Notes under the pieces: model-generated
Database searches by the model: none
What the model was told of the DNA's origin: nothing
The model's input: only the letters and a program-made list of their open reading frames with translations
Assembly: GCA_022605405.1 (NCBI GenBank)
Contig: JABYQQ010000044.1
Span: 1-31,110, forward strand
Length of the DNA stretch: 31,110 nucleotides
Reading direction: 5' to 3'
From: Earliella scabrosa
Lineage: Eukaryota > Basidiomycota > Agaricomycetes > Polyporales > Polyporaceae
Position numbers and translations under genes: made by a program
Part shown: one piece after another, positions 1-10,299 of the stretch
Position numbering within the stretch: position 1 is the first letter of the stretch
Layout: each line of letters opens with the position of its first letter

Positions 1-90
1 GAGCAGAAATTGCAGTAAATATGCGTCCCAATTTGCTGCCGCTACTCCCTTGCTCATCCCAGAATGTAGAGACATCAGCAAGAGGAGATT

Positions 91-3000
91 TTGTCTGAAG
101 CAGCGGACGAGGCGGAAGACGGCGACCGCTCACACGCGTCTGGAAGTGGCCAGGAAGAGGAGGAAGGAGAGACGGCGCTGAGCTCGGTGTTCGGTCACGG
201 CTCGTCTCATGTCTTGAGGCCGCCGACTGGGGAGGAGGCGAGGAAGACAAAGCATGCGATAGCTCTAGCTCATTTCCAAGCTCCAGGTCGGTCCCTGCAC
301 GCGTTCCCGCGTGCGGCATCCGAACACTGCTCTCCTCCTCCCCAACGTCCGGCCGAAAACATGCATCCTAGCCTCTCGACGCCTTCCTCCTACCACTCCA
401 CAAGTTACTCATCCAACCCCCGTCTATCCCGCCACAACATCCCCTCCACGCATCGCGCTCCTTGTCGAGACAGAATGTCGCCGTTCCGTGTATTCGACCT
501 CTTCCCACCGTGGATACAAACTGGAAGGTGGCGTTCGAGGCCCCAACAGACATTGTCTCGCTGGCAGCTCGGTGACCAAGACTGCCGTCAAGGCAAGGGA
601 CTCAGTCAGGTATCAAATCGACCTCGCCGTTGCGATGCCGCCGGTGCGTACGAGCTAGCTCAACTCGGTGACCCGTTCAAACCTTGTGTGGTCCCCACAG
701 AGTCACTCCCAAAGAAGGACTTACTCAATGGACGTTTCTTCCAGAAATGCGCATACTACCTCGCCGTCGTTGCCTCTATTGTAGCGGCCGCAGAGACACC
801 CCCCCTCTGAGGTATTGTTCTACGAGTCTGCGTCGGGCGATCCGTGCAGTACGACGCTCGTCATTCGACCAAGTACGTTCTTCCTTCCTCTGGTCCGACT
901 CTCGTGACAATCGTTCTGACACCCGCGGAAGCGAGCGCCGCAGAAGAACTCAGCAAGCTCAACGCTCAAGTTCGCATCATCCCCTTCCTCCCGCAATCAC
1001 CTACCACTCTCCATACCTTTTTCCATCGAGGTCCAACCTCCCCCCAGCGGGTGGCGAACAGGATGACGACTTGAAGGGGAATCCAACGTCCGTCTACAGT
1101 ACGGCCGTCACGCGGATGACTACGCTCGACAGAACTTTGCTCGCCGTTTACGCGCCCAAGGAAGACGTGCCTCCCTTGACGGACGAACTCACCCTTGTCT
1201 GGGTATGGGCTGAGCAGCGCGGGAGTTGCCCCGAGAGCACGATGTACCTCAGGGAATGTGAGGGGGGTTGGCCTCGATCTTGGAAATACTTGTGCACAGC
1301 GAGCGGCCGCAACCCAGTAAGGTGAAGATGGGCGCTGGAAGGAAGCCGCTAGTGTTGGATTCCTCCCGGTACGTCGAGTGTCGCTCGTCAAGAGTATGAA
1401 TTTGTGTCTCACTCTTACCGGACGCAGCGTGACATAATCGCCGAGGTCCCTGTGTTCGCCGAATCCAAGGACGGCTATCGAGTGTGTTCGCATGCTGCCT
1501 CATCCCCCACCAGGTTATTCTAGCCACGATGTCTTGTTCGTTGATTCGTCATCTTCTGTCAACCTCCTGGCGGGGTGCCACTGTCTTGCATAGAGATGGT
1601 ATTGATCGAGCTCTCTACTCTTCATGCTCAGAGGCTGATCAGCGTGCATGCCAACAGCTGACGACGCACGGACCACGCTCGAAGCGATGGATCGCTCGAG
1701 CGTTTCGGAAGATCCGTTCCAACCTGTGTTGTTGCGCAATCAGCGAGACACTTTCGGCCGATTCGACGTAATTCTCCGGTGCTCGTCCATACTTAGCCTC
1801 CCGTCCAGCTTGAGCTCATCGGCATTTCCATAGGGTGCATGTACTCTCGGCAGAAACGCGCAGTCCGTCAGCATACCGAGTCCCTGATCACGGTTCGGTT
1901 CACAATGCATTCATCGTGCAACTATTGCCTATTCTCTGCCGCAGTCTTGGGAACCGAGCGAGGGGTATTGTGGTGCTATACCCATCGTCGGACGCGCGGC
2001 CGCTCTCGCAAGCACTATCGTCGAGCTCGTGATTCATCCACCCGGGTATCATCCTCGACACAGAACACGCCTTGCGCATCATCTACGGCGGGCCTTCCGC
2101 GGAGCAGCAGGAGACCGAGCGTGCGAGGCAGTTCCGCGACTTTGAGGGCGACAAGGCGGTGAGAGCGTTGTCTGGGACGTCAGGAGCGCGGACGAGCAGA
2201 CCCATATTCGATCGATGATCGTCAAGCACTCGCTTCAGCGGCACCGGTCGAAGTACCTGTGTTGGCGATGCTAAGTGCGTTCGATGAGCTGGTGAAACAG
2301 ATCGAAGCGCTCGATGAGCAGCTGCGGCTTGCGATTCTGAACGTTAGTTTGGTCTCGCCTGCGTTGTGGTACACGGCGGACTATGTGTCCGTCGCCGTTC
2401 CGCTCACTGCACGGCTGGGTCTCCCCGCGCCGATAGCATACATTCCTGCGATGGAGGTCGGCGTCGAGTTTGAAAAGGCCGGATGACCTCCCCGCGTTCA
2501 AGCTCGCGTTCTTCAAACGTCTCGCGACACACCTCATGACGGCTGTCAAAGGGTTGCACGCGAGCGTCGTGCTCGGGGACGGAGTGAAGCGGCGCGAGAT
2601 TGAGAACGAGGCCGCCCTGAACATCGTCACGCCGGAAGGGTTGACGTTCCGCGCACGTATCTGGCATGCCCGTGAGGCGACGTTGGCTTGACCAGGCGAT
2701 CTACGACCAACCCCACGTACAGAAGGACGCAAGGCGTCTGGTTAAAGCCTGAATGTGACGAAGCGACGGATGCCAGATGATGACGCAACGGCGAGGGCGA
2801 GGGAGGTGAGGAGGTTCGTACAGCATCATCGTGCAATTACAGCGGTTGCGCATCGACTGCCGGCGTTTGCGGGAGCGGTCAGCCTTGTGAAGAGGTGGAC
2901 GGCGGTGCATTGGGTGCAGGAGGAGGTTGAGCTGATCTGTGTGCATGTGTTTTGTCCGCGCCGGTCATCGCCCGCGGAGGGATGGCAGGAGTCAGGACAT

Positions 3001-3516
3001 TGCAGCAGGGGTCCCCGGCAACGAAGGATGGGTCGATGCCACCTGCGACGAGTTCGTCAAGCTCGGCGGCGTGGTCGTTGGTCACGGACTTTGCTCATCA
3101 AAAACATATTGTGGACGTCTGCGGGCGGGGATCTGCTTGCGAGGACCGGCCGGTGCCGGATGGGAGGCGTTGCGCATCCCAGGGTCGGGAGAGGTGAACG
3201 TGAAGGTACATGTGGTCCCACTCATCGTCTGCCTGCGAATTGACCTGTCTGACTCTGCATTGGCGACTATATCATCCTGTGGAAGACTATAACTTCATGC
3301 TTGAAGTTGCCGTCTCGCCGCGGTACTTCCAGAACATTGACGCAGATCCTACAGTCTGGGCATCGAAGGGGAGCGAACGCGGTGCCGAAGGACGGTGCTT
3401 TGGGGGCTGTGTCGCCTGGGTGCGACCCCATCGCTACATATGTTTTACGACGATCTTCAAGTGAGTCGATGTCCAGAGATTTCCGAAATGATGGGAAGCT
3501 GAATACGATGCATTAG
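91..3516 (+). pseudogene. UTP22: Decayed UTP22/Nrap (SSU processome, pre-rRNA processing) gene
   Basis: Utp22 (Nrap in animals) is an essential nucleolar protein of the small-subunit processome, built from degenerate nucleotidyltransferase/PAP-like repeats and normally about 1,100-1,200 aa. Pieces occur here in the family's order but in changing frames: an N-terminal piece ending LLNGRFFQKCAYYLAVVAS (about 620-780); VRIIPFLPQSPTTL and GNPTSVYSTAV (960-1120); DVLFVDSSSSVNLLAG (about 1527-1575); VSEDPFQPVLLRNQRDTF (1695-1755); IVVLYPSSDARPLSQAL (about 1970-2025); ILDTEHALRIIYGGPSAEQQ (2050-2115); VWDVRSADEQTHIRSMIVKH (2172-2235); AFDELVKQIEALDEQ (2280-2325); then, after a frameshift at about 2480, RPDDLPAFKLAFFKRLATHL; then HHRAITAVAHRLPAFAGAV (2830-2885); and a C-terminal-type block HPVEDYNFMLEV...VSPRYFQNIDADPTVWAS (3262-3365). 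Several inter-domain blocks and the extreme C-terminus are missing, and no set of short introns restores one frame. An acidic stretch at 91-170 may be the N-terminus. The identity is recalled from family patterns, and confident because many blocks are collinear. Confidence 0.82.
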
Positions 3517-3529
3517 CACGTTTATGGCG

Positions 3530-4780
3530 AGTCTGCTTTGCTATTTTCCGAAGCCTCCGAGCAACCTGAATAGCCGTGCCGCCTCAAGACGCCGTCAAAC
3601 GCCGCCTATCCGCCTTCCGCCGGCTTCTCGAGCGTGCCCGTAAGCAAGGTGCGTTTCTCCTGCCTCATTGAATTAGTATGACTTTAGGCGATGTTACTGA
3701 CAGCGTTTTATGGCAGGACGGCGAGAAGCCGAAAGGAAAGAAGATGGCTCTGGTTAGTGCTCAATCATGAGCCCACTCTTGGGCCTTGGCCGGCCGAGGC
3801 TGGGAATTTGGGTCTCCGCTTGGCCACCCAGATCGTGAAGGGATCCCAACGAGTAATCAGTCTTGTGGTATTGAGGGTGGAGCCCATTGTATCCCTCGAG
3901 GTCTGGCGTTTCCCATCAGAGCATCAGTTCAATAGGGAAGTAACGATAGATCGACGAGAAGTCGGGCCTCACTACCTCAGGCGTCCGCATGGCATAGCGC
4001 TGCAGTACAGCATCAGTGGCAGTATCTCAAGAGTTATCGTTACAGCCCAAGCAATCGTTACCTGTGTCTCACATCCAAACGCGAGGATACTGTCCTACGC
4101 GCAAACAGGGAACCACTGGAAGTGCATGTGGTCCGCAAGTCCTGGAACTCCCTGGAACTCAAGGTAGGTATGTAGTTTCTTGATCCACCGTGGGGCGCGT
4201 AGTAGGGTCGTCTAACAGCGTGGAAAAGAAGCTGCCGGCCCGCGCCTTGACGGTGCGTCGGAGCTTGAAACCTGAATCTTCTCGGCTCGAGCTGCGATTC
4301 TATGATCGGATATCCATCCCTAATACGCGCCTTAAGCTTGCCCGCTTGCCATATGGCCACACCATTCATACTGTCCTTCAAGCTTCGCGCCGCTTCCCCA
4401 TTGTTGAAGAAACCAAACTCAAGACAATCTTCACCTAGGTCACAATTGAGCGGGACGCCCACCCATTCTTGAGCCGTTCCCAGTCTCCTGCGTCCCTGGC
4501 GCGAGTGACATCTTCCCCACCAGCATCTACCAATCCTTCAGAGCTCATCAGAGCTCATCCGAGTCACGCGCAGATACACGAAGTCTAGAAGGTCAGGATC
4601 GTATCCTTCTGGACAGTTTATACGCTATGCACTAGCTCCCTCATTGGCCGATTGGTATACACGCGTTCATTCATCACCGCCTGATCGGAGTGGCGTGGCA
4701 GCTTCCTCGGAGTCTAAAAGACCACAGGTGTCCCACGTGAGAAAGCTCATTCGGGGTATTAATATCTGCGAGTAGCCCAC
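3530..4780. other. Gene-free stretch
   Basis: I see no supported gene here. A short basic coding-like patch occurs at about 3576-3650 (AVKRRLSAFRRLLERARKQ), followed by an intron-like stretch ending at about 3716, but it has no start and no continuation. Small local duplications occur, such as ACTCCCTGGAACTC at about 4145-4160 and two TCAGAGCTCA motifs near 4538-4558. Confidence 0.4.
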
Positions 4781-4833
4781 GGTGCCCTGTCTTCTGCCTA
4801 ATATCTCTCCTGACGTGCTAACGGCGAGAAACC

Positions 4834-5735
4834 ATGTCGACGACGGCGACCACTACGGTCGTCGAGACGGTCGTACCGCTGAATCTGAACTTGACCTCCA
4901 TTCCCGCAGTACGCAAGGCGCGCGAGCAGCTCCCGGACCTTCCTCATCCTATCACCGCCCTTCGTAGCATCTTGCTTCCGCGGTGCGTTGTCTGTGGCTG
5001 CCCTACCATCTTCACGTGCTCTCGATGTGCGGATGGACCATCATATTGCAGGCCGCAGCACTTCATAGCTGTAAGTTCATCTGCCGATTCGATCTGCGAA
5101 TCGCTGACATGGGTGTACCTGCACAGGACTGGCCGCGTCATCGCGAGCTTTGTACCGGGGTGGGAGAGCGGACCTGGACGGAAGCAGCCCAAGAGGCGGA
5201 CATGTTGTTGGAGCAAGAAGGATCAGAGGACGGGGGCAGTGACGACGCCCAGTCCCCGTCGGAGCACACGGAAGAGACGGTGGCTACCGTGGCCGGTCTA
5301 CTAGCCCATCCGGCGATGGGTAAGCAGTGGAGAAACGGAACGTTGACGAGATGCGCTAACGGTCGGCCTACAGATACTCCTACCTATGTCCCGATTCGCT
5401 TGGTTAGGGCGAAGGACGCCTGCGGAACGACATATCTAGTACCTGCCTTAGAGGAATACTTCCCCCGCCGTCTCGCCCGCACTTTCATCCAGTTCGGGGA
5501 GCATATGAGGTTCCTGACCGCACCCTTCCACATCTTCTTCTGCCCCGACTCGTTCATCGCCAACAAGCATCTCAACCGGGCCCTGGCCTCGTTGACCGAG
5601 GACATGGACCCTGAACCGCGGAAGTGGCCGGGAACGGTTCTGGTCCTCAAATTGGCCGGGCATGGATGCTGTGACTATGTGGATTTCACGGCGGACGATA
5701 TACGAGATATCAAAAGTTACTTCGCGTTGTTCTAG
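4834..5735 (+). CDS. MYND-type zinc-finger protein, paralogue 1 (263 aa)
   Basis: Three exons, 4834-5070, 5127-5319 and 5374-5735, sum to 792 nt in one open frame (263 aa). Both introns have GT..AG ends, and the second contains a CTAAC branch site. The finger lies at about residues 50-87: CVVCGCPTIFTCSRC, then YCRPQHF, then DWPRHRELC. This is the MYND layout C-x2-C-x7-C-x2-C-x5-YC...DW..H-x3-C, except that the usual cysteine after YC-x3 is a histidine. MYND fingers mostly mediate protein-protein contacts. The C-terminal part (LVPALEEYF, MRFLTAPFHIFFCPDSF, LKLAGHGCCDYVDFT) is a conserved domain I cannot name. A second copy lies at 24256-25370 with both introns at the same positions and phases. 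The start is the first ATG in frame, in a favourable context (ACCATGT). Function is unknown; a DNA-binding role should not be assumed. Confidence 0.88.
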
Positions 5736-6309
5736 CTATGTACCCGTTCTGTCGATGTCTATGTCTCCTTCACTGGTTGTATCAATCGCTATAGTCGTAC
5801 TGGAATAGATCAAGACCGCCTGTCAGAAGGGCTTCACTAGCCGCCCGATATCGTGAGCGGGGCCGGCCCCATAATGTGGATCAGTGTTAGTATTCTGACT
5901 GTCCCTCATAGTCAGCCTATCCCAGATGCAACAATCTGAAGACGGACCACGACAGCCACGATAAGCAGGCGAGTACCAAAGTCACTTAGTTCTGCTTATA
6001 CTTCTCCGTATAGACTCTTGACTCGTTCAAAATGACTTGAGCTCGAGCTCTTATGTATTTAGCAGTGTACTGGGCTCCAATAACATACCAAGTTCTATGC
6101 AGAGCAGCGACGAGGACTTGCTCAAGGACCTTTTGGGTCGATCACATGACCTTAGGGTTAGGTTAGGGTTTATTGGTCCTTTTGGTCTGAGACTGTTGGA
6201 CCAATCTGGACCGATATTGGTCCCACCCTCGGCATGGCGGAGTTTCCGTGCTAAGCGAGCCCCCTCCTCTGCATAACATCTGTCTTTCTGTCCAACGGTC
6301 ACAGTGCAC
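5736..6309. other. Intergenic stretch with a telomere-like motif
   Basis: No gene is supported. The stretch separates the MYND gene from the SART1 relic and holds a short telomere-like tract at 6152-6172. Confidence 0.5.
6152..6172 (+). repeat. Short interstitial telomere-like tract (TTAGGG type)
   Basis: The tract reads TTAGGGTTAGGTTAGGG followed by TTTA. TTAGGG is the telomere repeat of most basidiomycetes (established). About three imperfect units can arise by chance or from repair of a double-strand break, so this is a weak but direct sequence signal. Confidence 0.6.
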
Positions 6310-7980
6310 ACCGAGCGCGCCCTCAGAGGTCAAACACAAGAAGAAACTCGATGCAAAGCTCAAGGGTGGGACCCTCGGCGATATAGACGATACGTCGACA
6401 CGTAGCAAGAAGGAGAAGGAGTTGGGGAAGCACCGTCAGGAGGAGCTGGAGAACATGGACATGATTGTCCGGGATGACTCCACAGGGTACGACGTCTGTC
6501 TCTCCTTCTGCAACGGCGTCCACTCATGTCTGCTATAACGGAAGATCCTCAGTCATGAATTCGAGGGATTGGAGGAGGGAGAAGCTCGTATCCTCACTAC
6601 CTTGGGCAATGAAGGTATGTGTTGCCACAATATACCCAGTTCTTTCAGCAAGGTCGACGTTCCTCCAGCGGGTTGAATCCCAGAATGTCGGGTCGGCGAG
6701 TGCGAGAAGAAGGACCAAGAACTCAAGATCAAGCCGCCAGACCACACCACCTACGACGATCAGGAGTTCCGAACGGGAGCTTCTGGTATGAAGCGTATTG
6801 TTCTACCCAAACACGACCAGTTCCTGAAAGTTTCATAACGCCTTGTCATCCTTCCATTCATATACCTGTGCAGGGCTTCAGGATGTCGACTGTGCGGCTC
6901 CACTTTGACCTCCAGCGAGAATACTCAAGCCGATGGGGCCGTGATTGTCAACAAGACAGACATTACAATCGGTAGCCAGTGGTTCGAAGGCGTCCAAACA
7001 CGGAGTCATCCTCATGCTGATTCGTTCTGATTCTTTGAAACGGCGAACGACCTTCAGGCTGGTGATGTCGGATTCAAGGTATGTAGTGTTTGTCATTTAT
7101 CTTATAACATCCAATCCACTCTTCGTTCTACCAGACGAAGACGAAACGTCTATCCCACCGAGCATCCCACACACCGCACGTGAGAGGGGAACACGATACG
7201 CAGGCGGGCGCGCAAGCTGTTCCCACCCGCTCTCTCGGTGCGTGAACTCTAGGAAGAAGTTCTCTCCAGGAGGGACCGCAAAGCATAGTACGTGGTGTTC
7301 TATTGTCCCATGAAATCACGACGTAATGCGTTGGATAGTTGCAGAACAGCGTGCCAAGTTTGCCACGACAGACGTGATCATGGTCGGGAACGAAGACGGC
7401 GAAGGGGGCGGTCTGACTGTCGACGAGACCATCGGGCTCGACCACGCCGTCACTGACGATTTCGCAAGTGGAGAAAGGGCAGTGAGCCCCTGTGGAGGGT
7501 CGTCGTGACAACCGTCAGCACTTCCACGCCTCCAGGAGGACGTCGATGATCCCATGGAGGAGATGAGGTCGGAGAGGTGGTTGTGACGGAGAAGGATGAC
7601 GATGCGGCGAGGCTGACCACCATTGAGAGTGCCATCAAGTAGACCCAGGAGATGAAGGCTTCACAGCAGCGTGGCTGGTGCGGAGCTCCTGTCGGCACCT
7701 CGTTCGGGCGACCCTCAACAGCAAGGCGTCCTCGCGAATGCCAGCACAGCCTAGGCCGAGGGCGAAGACGTCCAGCTGCAGCGCGACCTGGCTATCGTAC
7801 TAGCGGCGGATGGTTGCCCGCCGCGGGCTTGAACGGACGAAGATGCCCGGCGGGAACAAGGACGAGGGTACGCGGAGAGTACGAGGACCGCGTCCGCGTG
7901 CAGCAGGAAGCGCGCAGGCGTTGAAGCACCAGTACTACAGGCCAGACGTCAACGTCGTGTACTACTACCTCTCAAGGGGT
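6310..7980 (+). pseudogene. SART1: Decayed SART1/SNU66 (U4/U6.U5 tri-snRNP) gene
   Basis: SART1 (yeast Snu66) is a charged, coiled-coil-rich tri-snRNP protein needed for spliceosome activation. Collinear family blocks appear in different frames: VKHKKKLDAKLKGGTLGDID and RQEELENMDMIV (6330-6475); HEFEGLEEGEARILT (6555-6600); DQELKIKPPDHTTYDDQEFR then GMKRIVLPKHDQFLKV (6712-6832); LQAGDVGFK, an intron at about 7079-7134, then TKTKRLSHRA (7055-7165); GEGGGLTVDETIGLDHAV (7398-7455); DDDAARLTTIESAIK (about 7597-7641); EYEDRVRVQQEARR and YYRPDVNVVYY (7880-7965). The order matches the family from a mid-protein KKLDAKLKG region to the conserved C-terminal RPDVN(V/I)VYY motif. The N-terminal third, blocks between these islands and the final tail are missing or unreadable, and frames change repeatedly. 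The preserved intron argues for decay of a genomic copy, not a processed one. Confidence 0.78.
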
Positions 7981-7998
7981 GAGTGTCGTGTCATGTAA

Positions 7999-8890
7999 CG
8001 GGTCTTGTCATGAAGAAGACTGACTCTCTCTTTACGTCACGAAGACCCAATCGATGAACAGTACGTAACATCTGCGTCTACCGGGCTAGTATCGACTGAC
8101 GGGTGTAGGTTTGCCAGACATGATCAGGCCACTCCAGCGGTAGATGAACTGCCGGTGGAGCCGTACGGAACTCGTATACAGTGTAGTGAGTGTCACACTA
8201 GTGCATTCTCTCTGACAAGAGAGGCTCAAATCCATGCAGGTGTTTCATGTATAGTAGTGTTGCGGACAAACTACAACCAGCTCCTATATCGCATGATGGC
8301 TCGGTGGAGACGCTTTGGCGCTTGTACCGTCCCGGCTCGGTACCGAGCGTGTCACAACTATGAGCTGATGTCACATCTTACCGTACGCCAGAAACCGTGC
8401 TTCTGTTTCGGTAATCTAGCGCCCAAACGTCCACTCACCGCTGTCGCGTTGTCTCGCTGAGTATGACAGTAAGTCATCCTTTCTCTGAGTTCGTAGTCGT
8501 GCGTGAGAATATTGATATGTTGATGCTCATACGGCCTTCAGCCATCTTGACGAAACTACTCAAGAGTTCTCCATCACCAACGAGCATCAAACCCTCGCCT
8601 TAGCTACGAATGAAGCTAGCCTTGAAGACATCACGCCCCACTAGCTGCGAATACTCTCTATTGTTGCGCTTTACTGACTCTTCTCTCTCTGCAGACGACC
8701 CGAGGACGTCTGGTGTACCGAGTTGCCATTTCGGTTACACGACCTCGGCAGGTTCCAGGAGCGTTTAATAAAAGCGCCCAGCTCAGGCGCGTGCTGCGCT
8801 CTTGAACTTGACCATCGACCACCATCGTCGCTCTCTCACCCGTCAACACATCGCACACGGCCACGCATCTCCTCCATCAAGCACCTCGTC
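7999..8890. other. No supported gene; possible upstream exons of the next gene
   Basis: A 101-codon open frame starting near 8155 has no recognisable domain. Coding-like sequence open to about 8723 runs into the gene at 8891 without a stop, so the upstream exons or 5' UTR of that gene may lie here. Confidence 0.3.
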
Positions 8891-9458
8891 ATGGGAATGC
8901 TTCTTTACCGTGCTTACCTCGCTCGTCGTGATGCGATTCGTCGCGTTACACGTCGTGAGGACGACCGGGAGGATAGCCAACGCGGCCTGCCAACGCAGGC
9001 CTTCAATGTGAGTGTTCCTCTTCACGGGATGCGCGGGGTTGAAGCTGCACGTCCTGCAGGCACTTCAAACGCTGTTTCTGGGGCAGTATGCCGAACATTA
9101 CGACGCTTCCACCGCGTCTTTCCTGCAGGTGTGTCAGTTCTGATGCAATGCATGCTGGTCTTCTACTCATGCGTTATGCAGATTTTCAGATCGCTGGACT
9201 TCCGCGTCATCCGTCCTCCCGGAGCTAGTATCGCGATGCTCATTGCGCCCGGGCGCGCTCATCGCGAGGCTCAGTGTGTGAATCTGCCGGTATCGGGTAT
9301 CTTCAGTCCTATCGAGCTTGAGAGGTAAGCGATTGGTATGCCGCGTCGCTTACCTACTAAGCTTTGACCCTAGGGTCGCGGCGCAGTTGCGGAAGAGGTA
9401 CGATTGGTACCTCGACGACTTCTGTGATGAGGAGCAGATCGGGGGAAACGGGGATTAG
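8891..9458 (+). CDS. Small unknown protein (about 142 aa, possibly partial at the N-terminus)
   Basis: I do not recognise this protein. Four exons (8891-9007, 9045-9128, 9182-9324, 9374-9458) give one open frame of 143 codons including the stop. Introns 2 and 3 are ordinary (53 and 49 nt); the first is only 37 nt, unusually short, and could be damaged or mis-called. Readable stretches include TQAFN, LHVLQALQTLFLGQYAEHYD, IFRSLDFRVIRPPG, VNLPVSGIFSPIELERVAAQ, and an acidic end (DWYLDDFCDEEQ). There is no signal peptide or clear membrane segment. The start is uncertain because the frame stays open upstream to about 8723 without another ATG, so more N-terminal exons may exist. It lies between the SART1 and BRR2 relics but shows no frameshift itself. 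Confidence 0.45.
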
Positions 9459-10299
9459 GCGATAAGAGGCAAGCAGGTGGGAAGGTTGAATAGGTGAGAT
9501 CGAACTTGGCCTACTACTGTCACGACCAGGCTAACTGACTATATCAGCGTAGATGATCGTTCTTGTCTACAACGTTTGTAGCAGGGTGGCCCAGTGCATG
9601 TTGGTGCAGATCTTGTGATTGTGGTGGGGATTGGAAAGCTGAAGTTGTTCCTATAAACAATAGATCCGACACAAGGACGACGAACGGGACACCCATCTGG
9701 CAGAATGCTCAAATGAGATGTCTACGGTGGGTACGTGATGCGTGCTAGCGGGCGAGCTCTGCCCAGGACGTGTGCTACCCAACGCTGACAATAGCTTCTC
9801 ACTCAGATCGTCGCGTCGTCACCTGGAACCTAGGCTGTCCGAAGCTCCGCGCGTGGGCCGCGCAGGCAGAACGCTCTAGTGCGGGCCAGGTGGGCTGACC
9901 GTATCGTGTCAAAGCTACACCTATCGCCGGAACCATCTATGTATCACGACTCGTTCCGCCTGGTACGTCCTCCGTTCGCGCACATCTTGTATCTTCCTGC
10001 CGCTAATCCTTCTAACAGGTGCCTCCGCATGTGCGACTATGGCGCTTATCGCTGACTTCAAATGTATCCAAGTATGGCCGAAACCATCTTCTGTGAGGAG
10101 TAGACAGGTATCCCGTGTCAGCAAATACCGTGAGTGTTGGCATGCTAGCATACCGGTACTCACGAGCTCCTCTAGTCATACAGATGCCACTGCCAGATGC
10201 AGCGTACGTCTTGTCACACACTGCTGATGAAGACTTATGCTAAGATTGATCGCATTGCATGGCTGATGATCAACAAGAGATACTAGGCCGACAGATGTC
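9459..10299. other. Stretch with no supported gene
   Basis: This lies immediately upstream of the readable BRR2 sequence, where the helicase N-terminal region and first RecA domain would be expected. I could not match any part of it to BRR2 on either strand, so that portion of the gene is absent or unrecognisable. Confidence 0.4.

Noticed and set aside
2755..3243. 162-codon plus-strand frame as its own gene
   Set aside because: Its first part (HHRAITAVAHRLPAFAG) is a UTP22 segment; the rest is that gene read out of frame.
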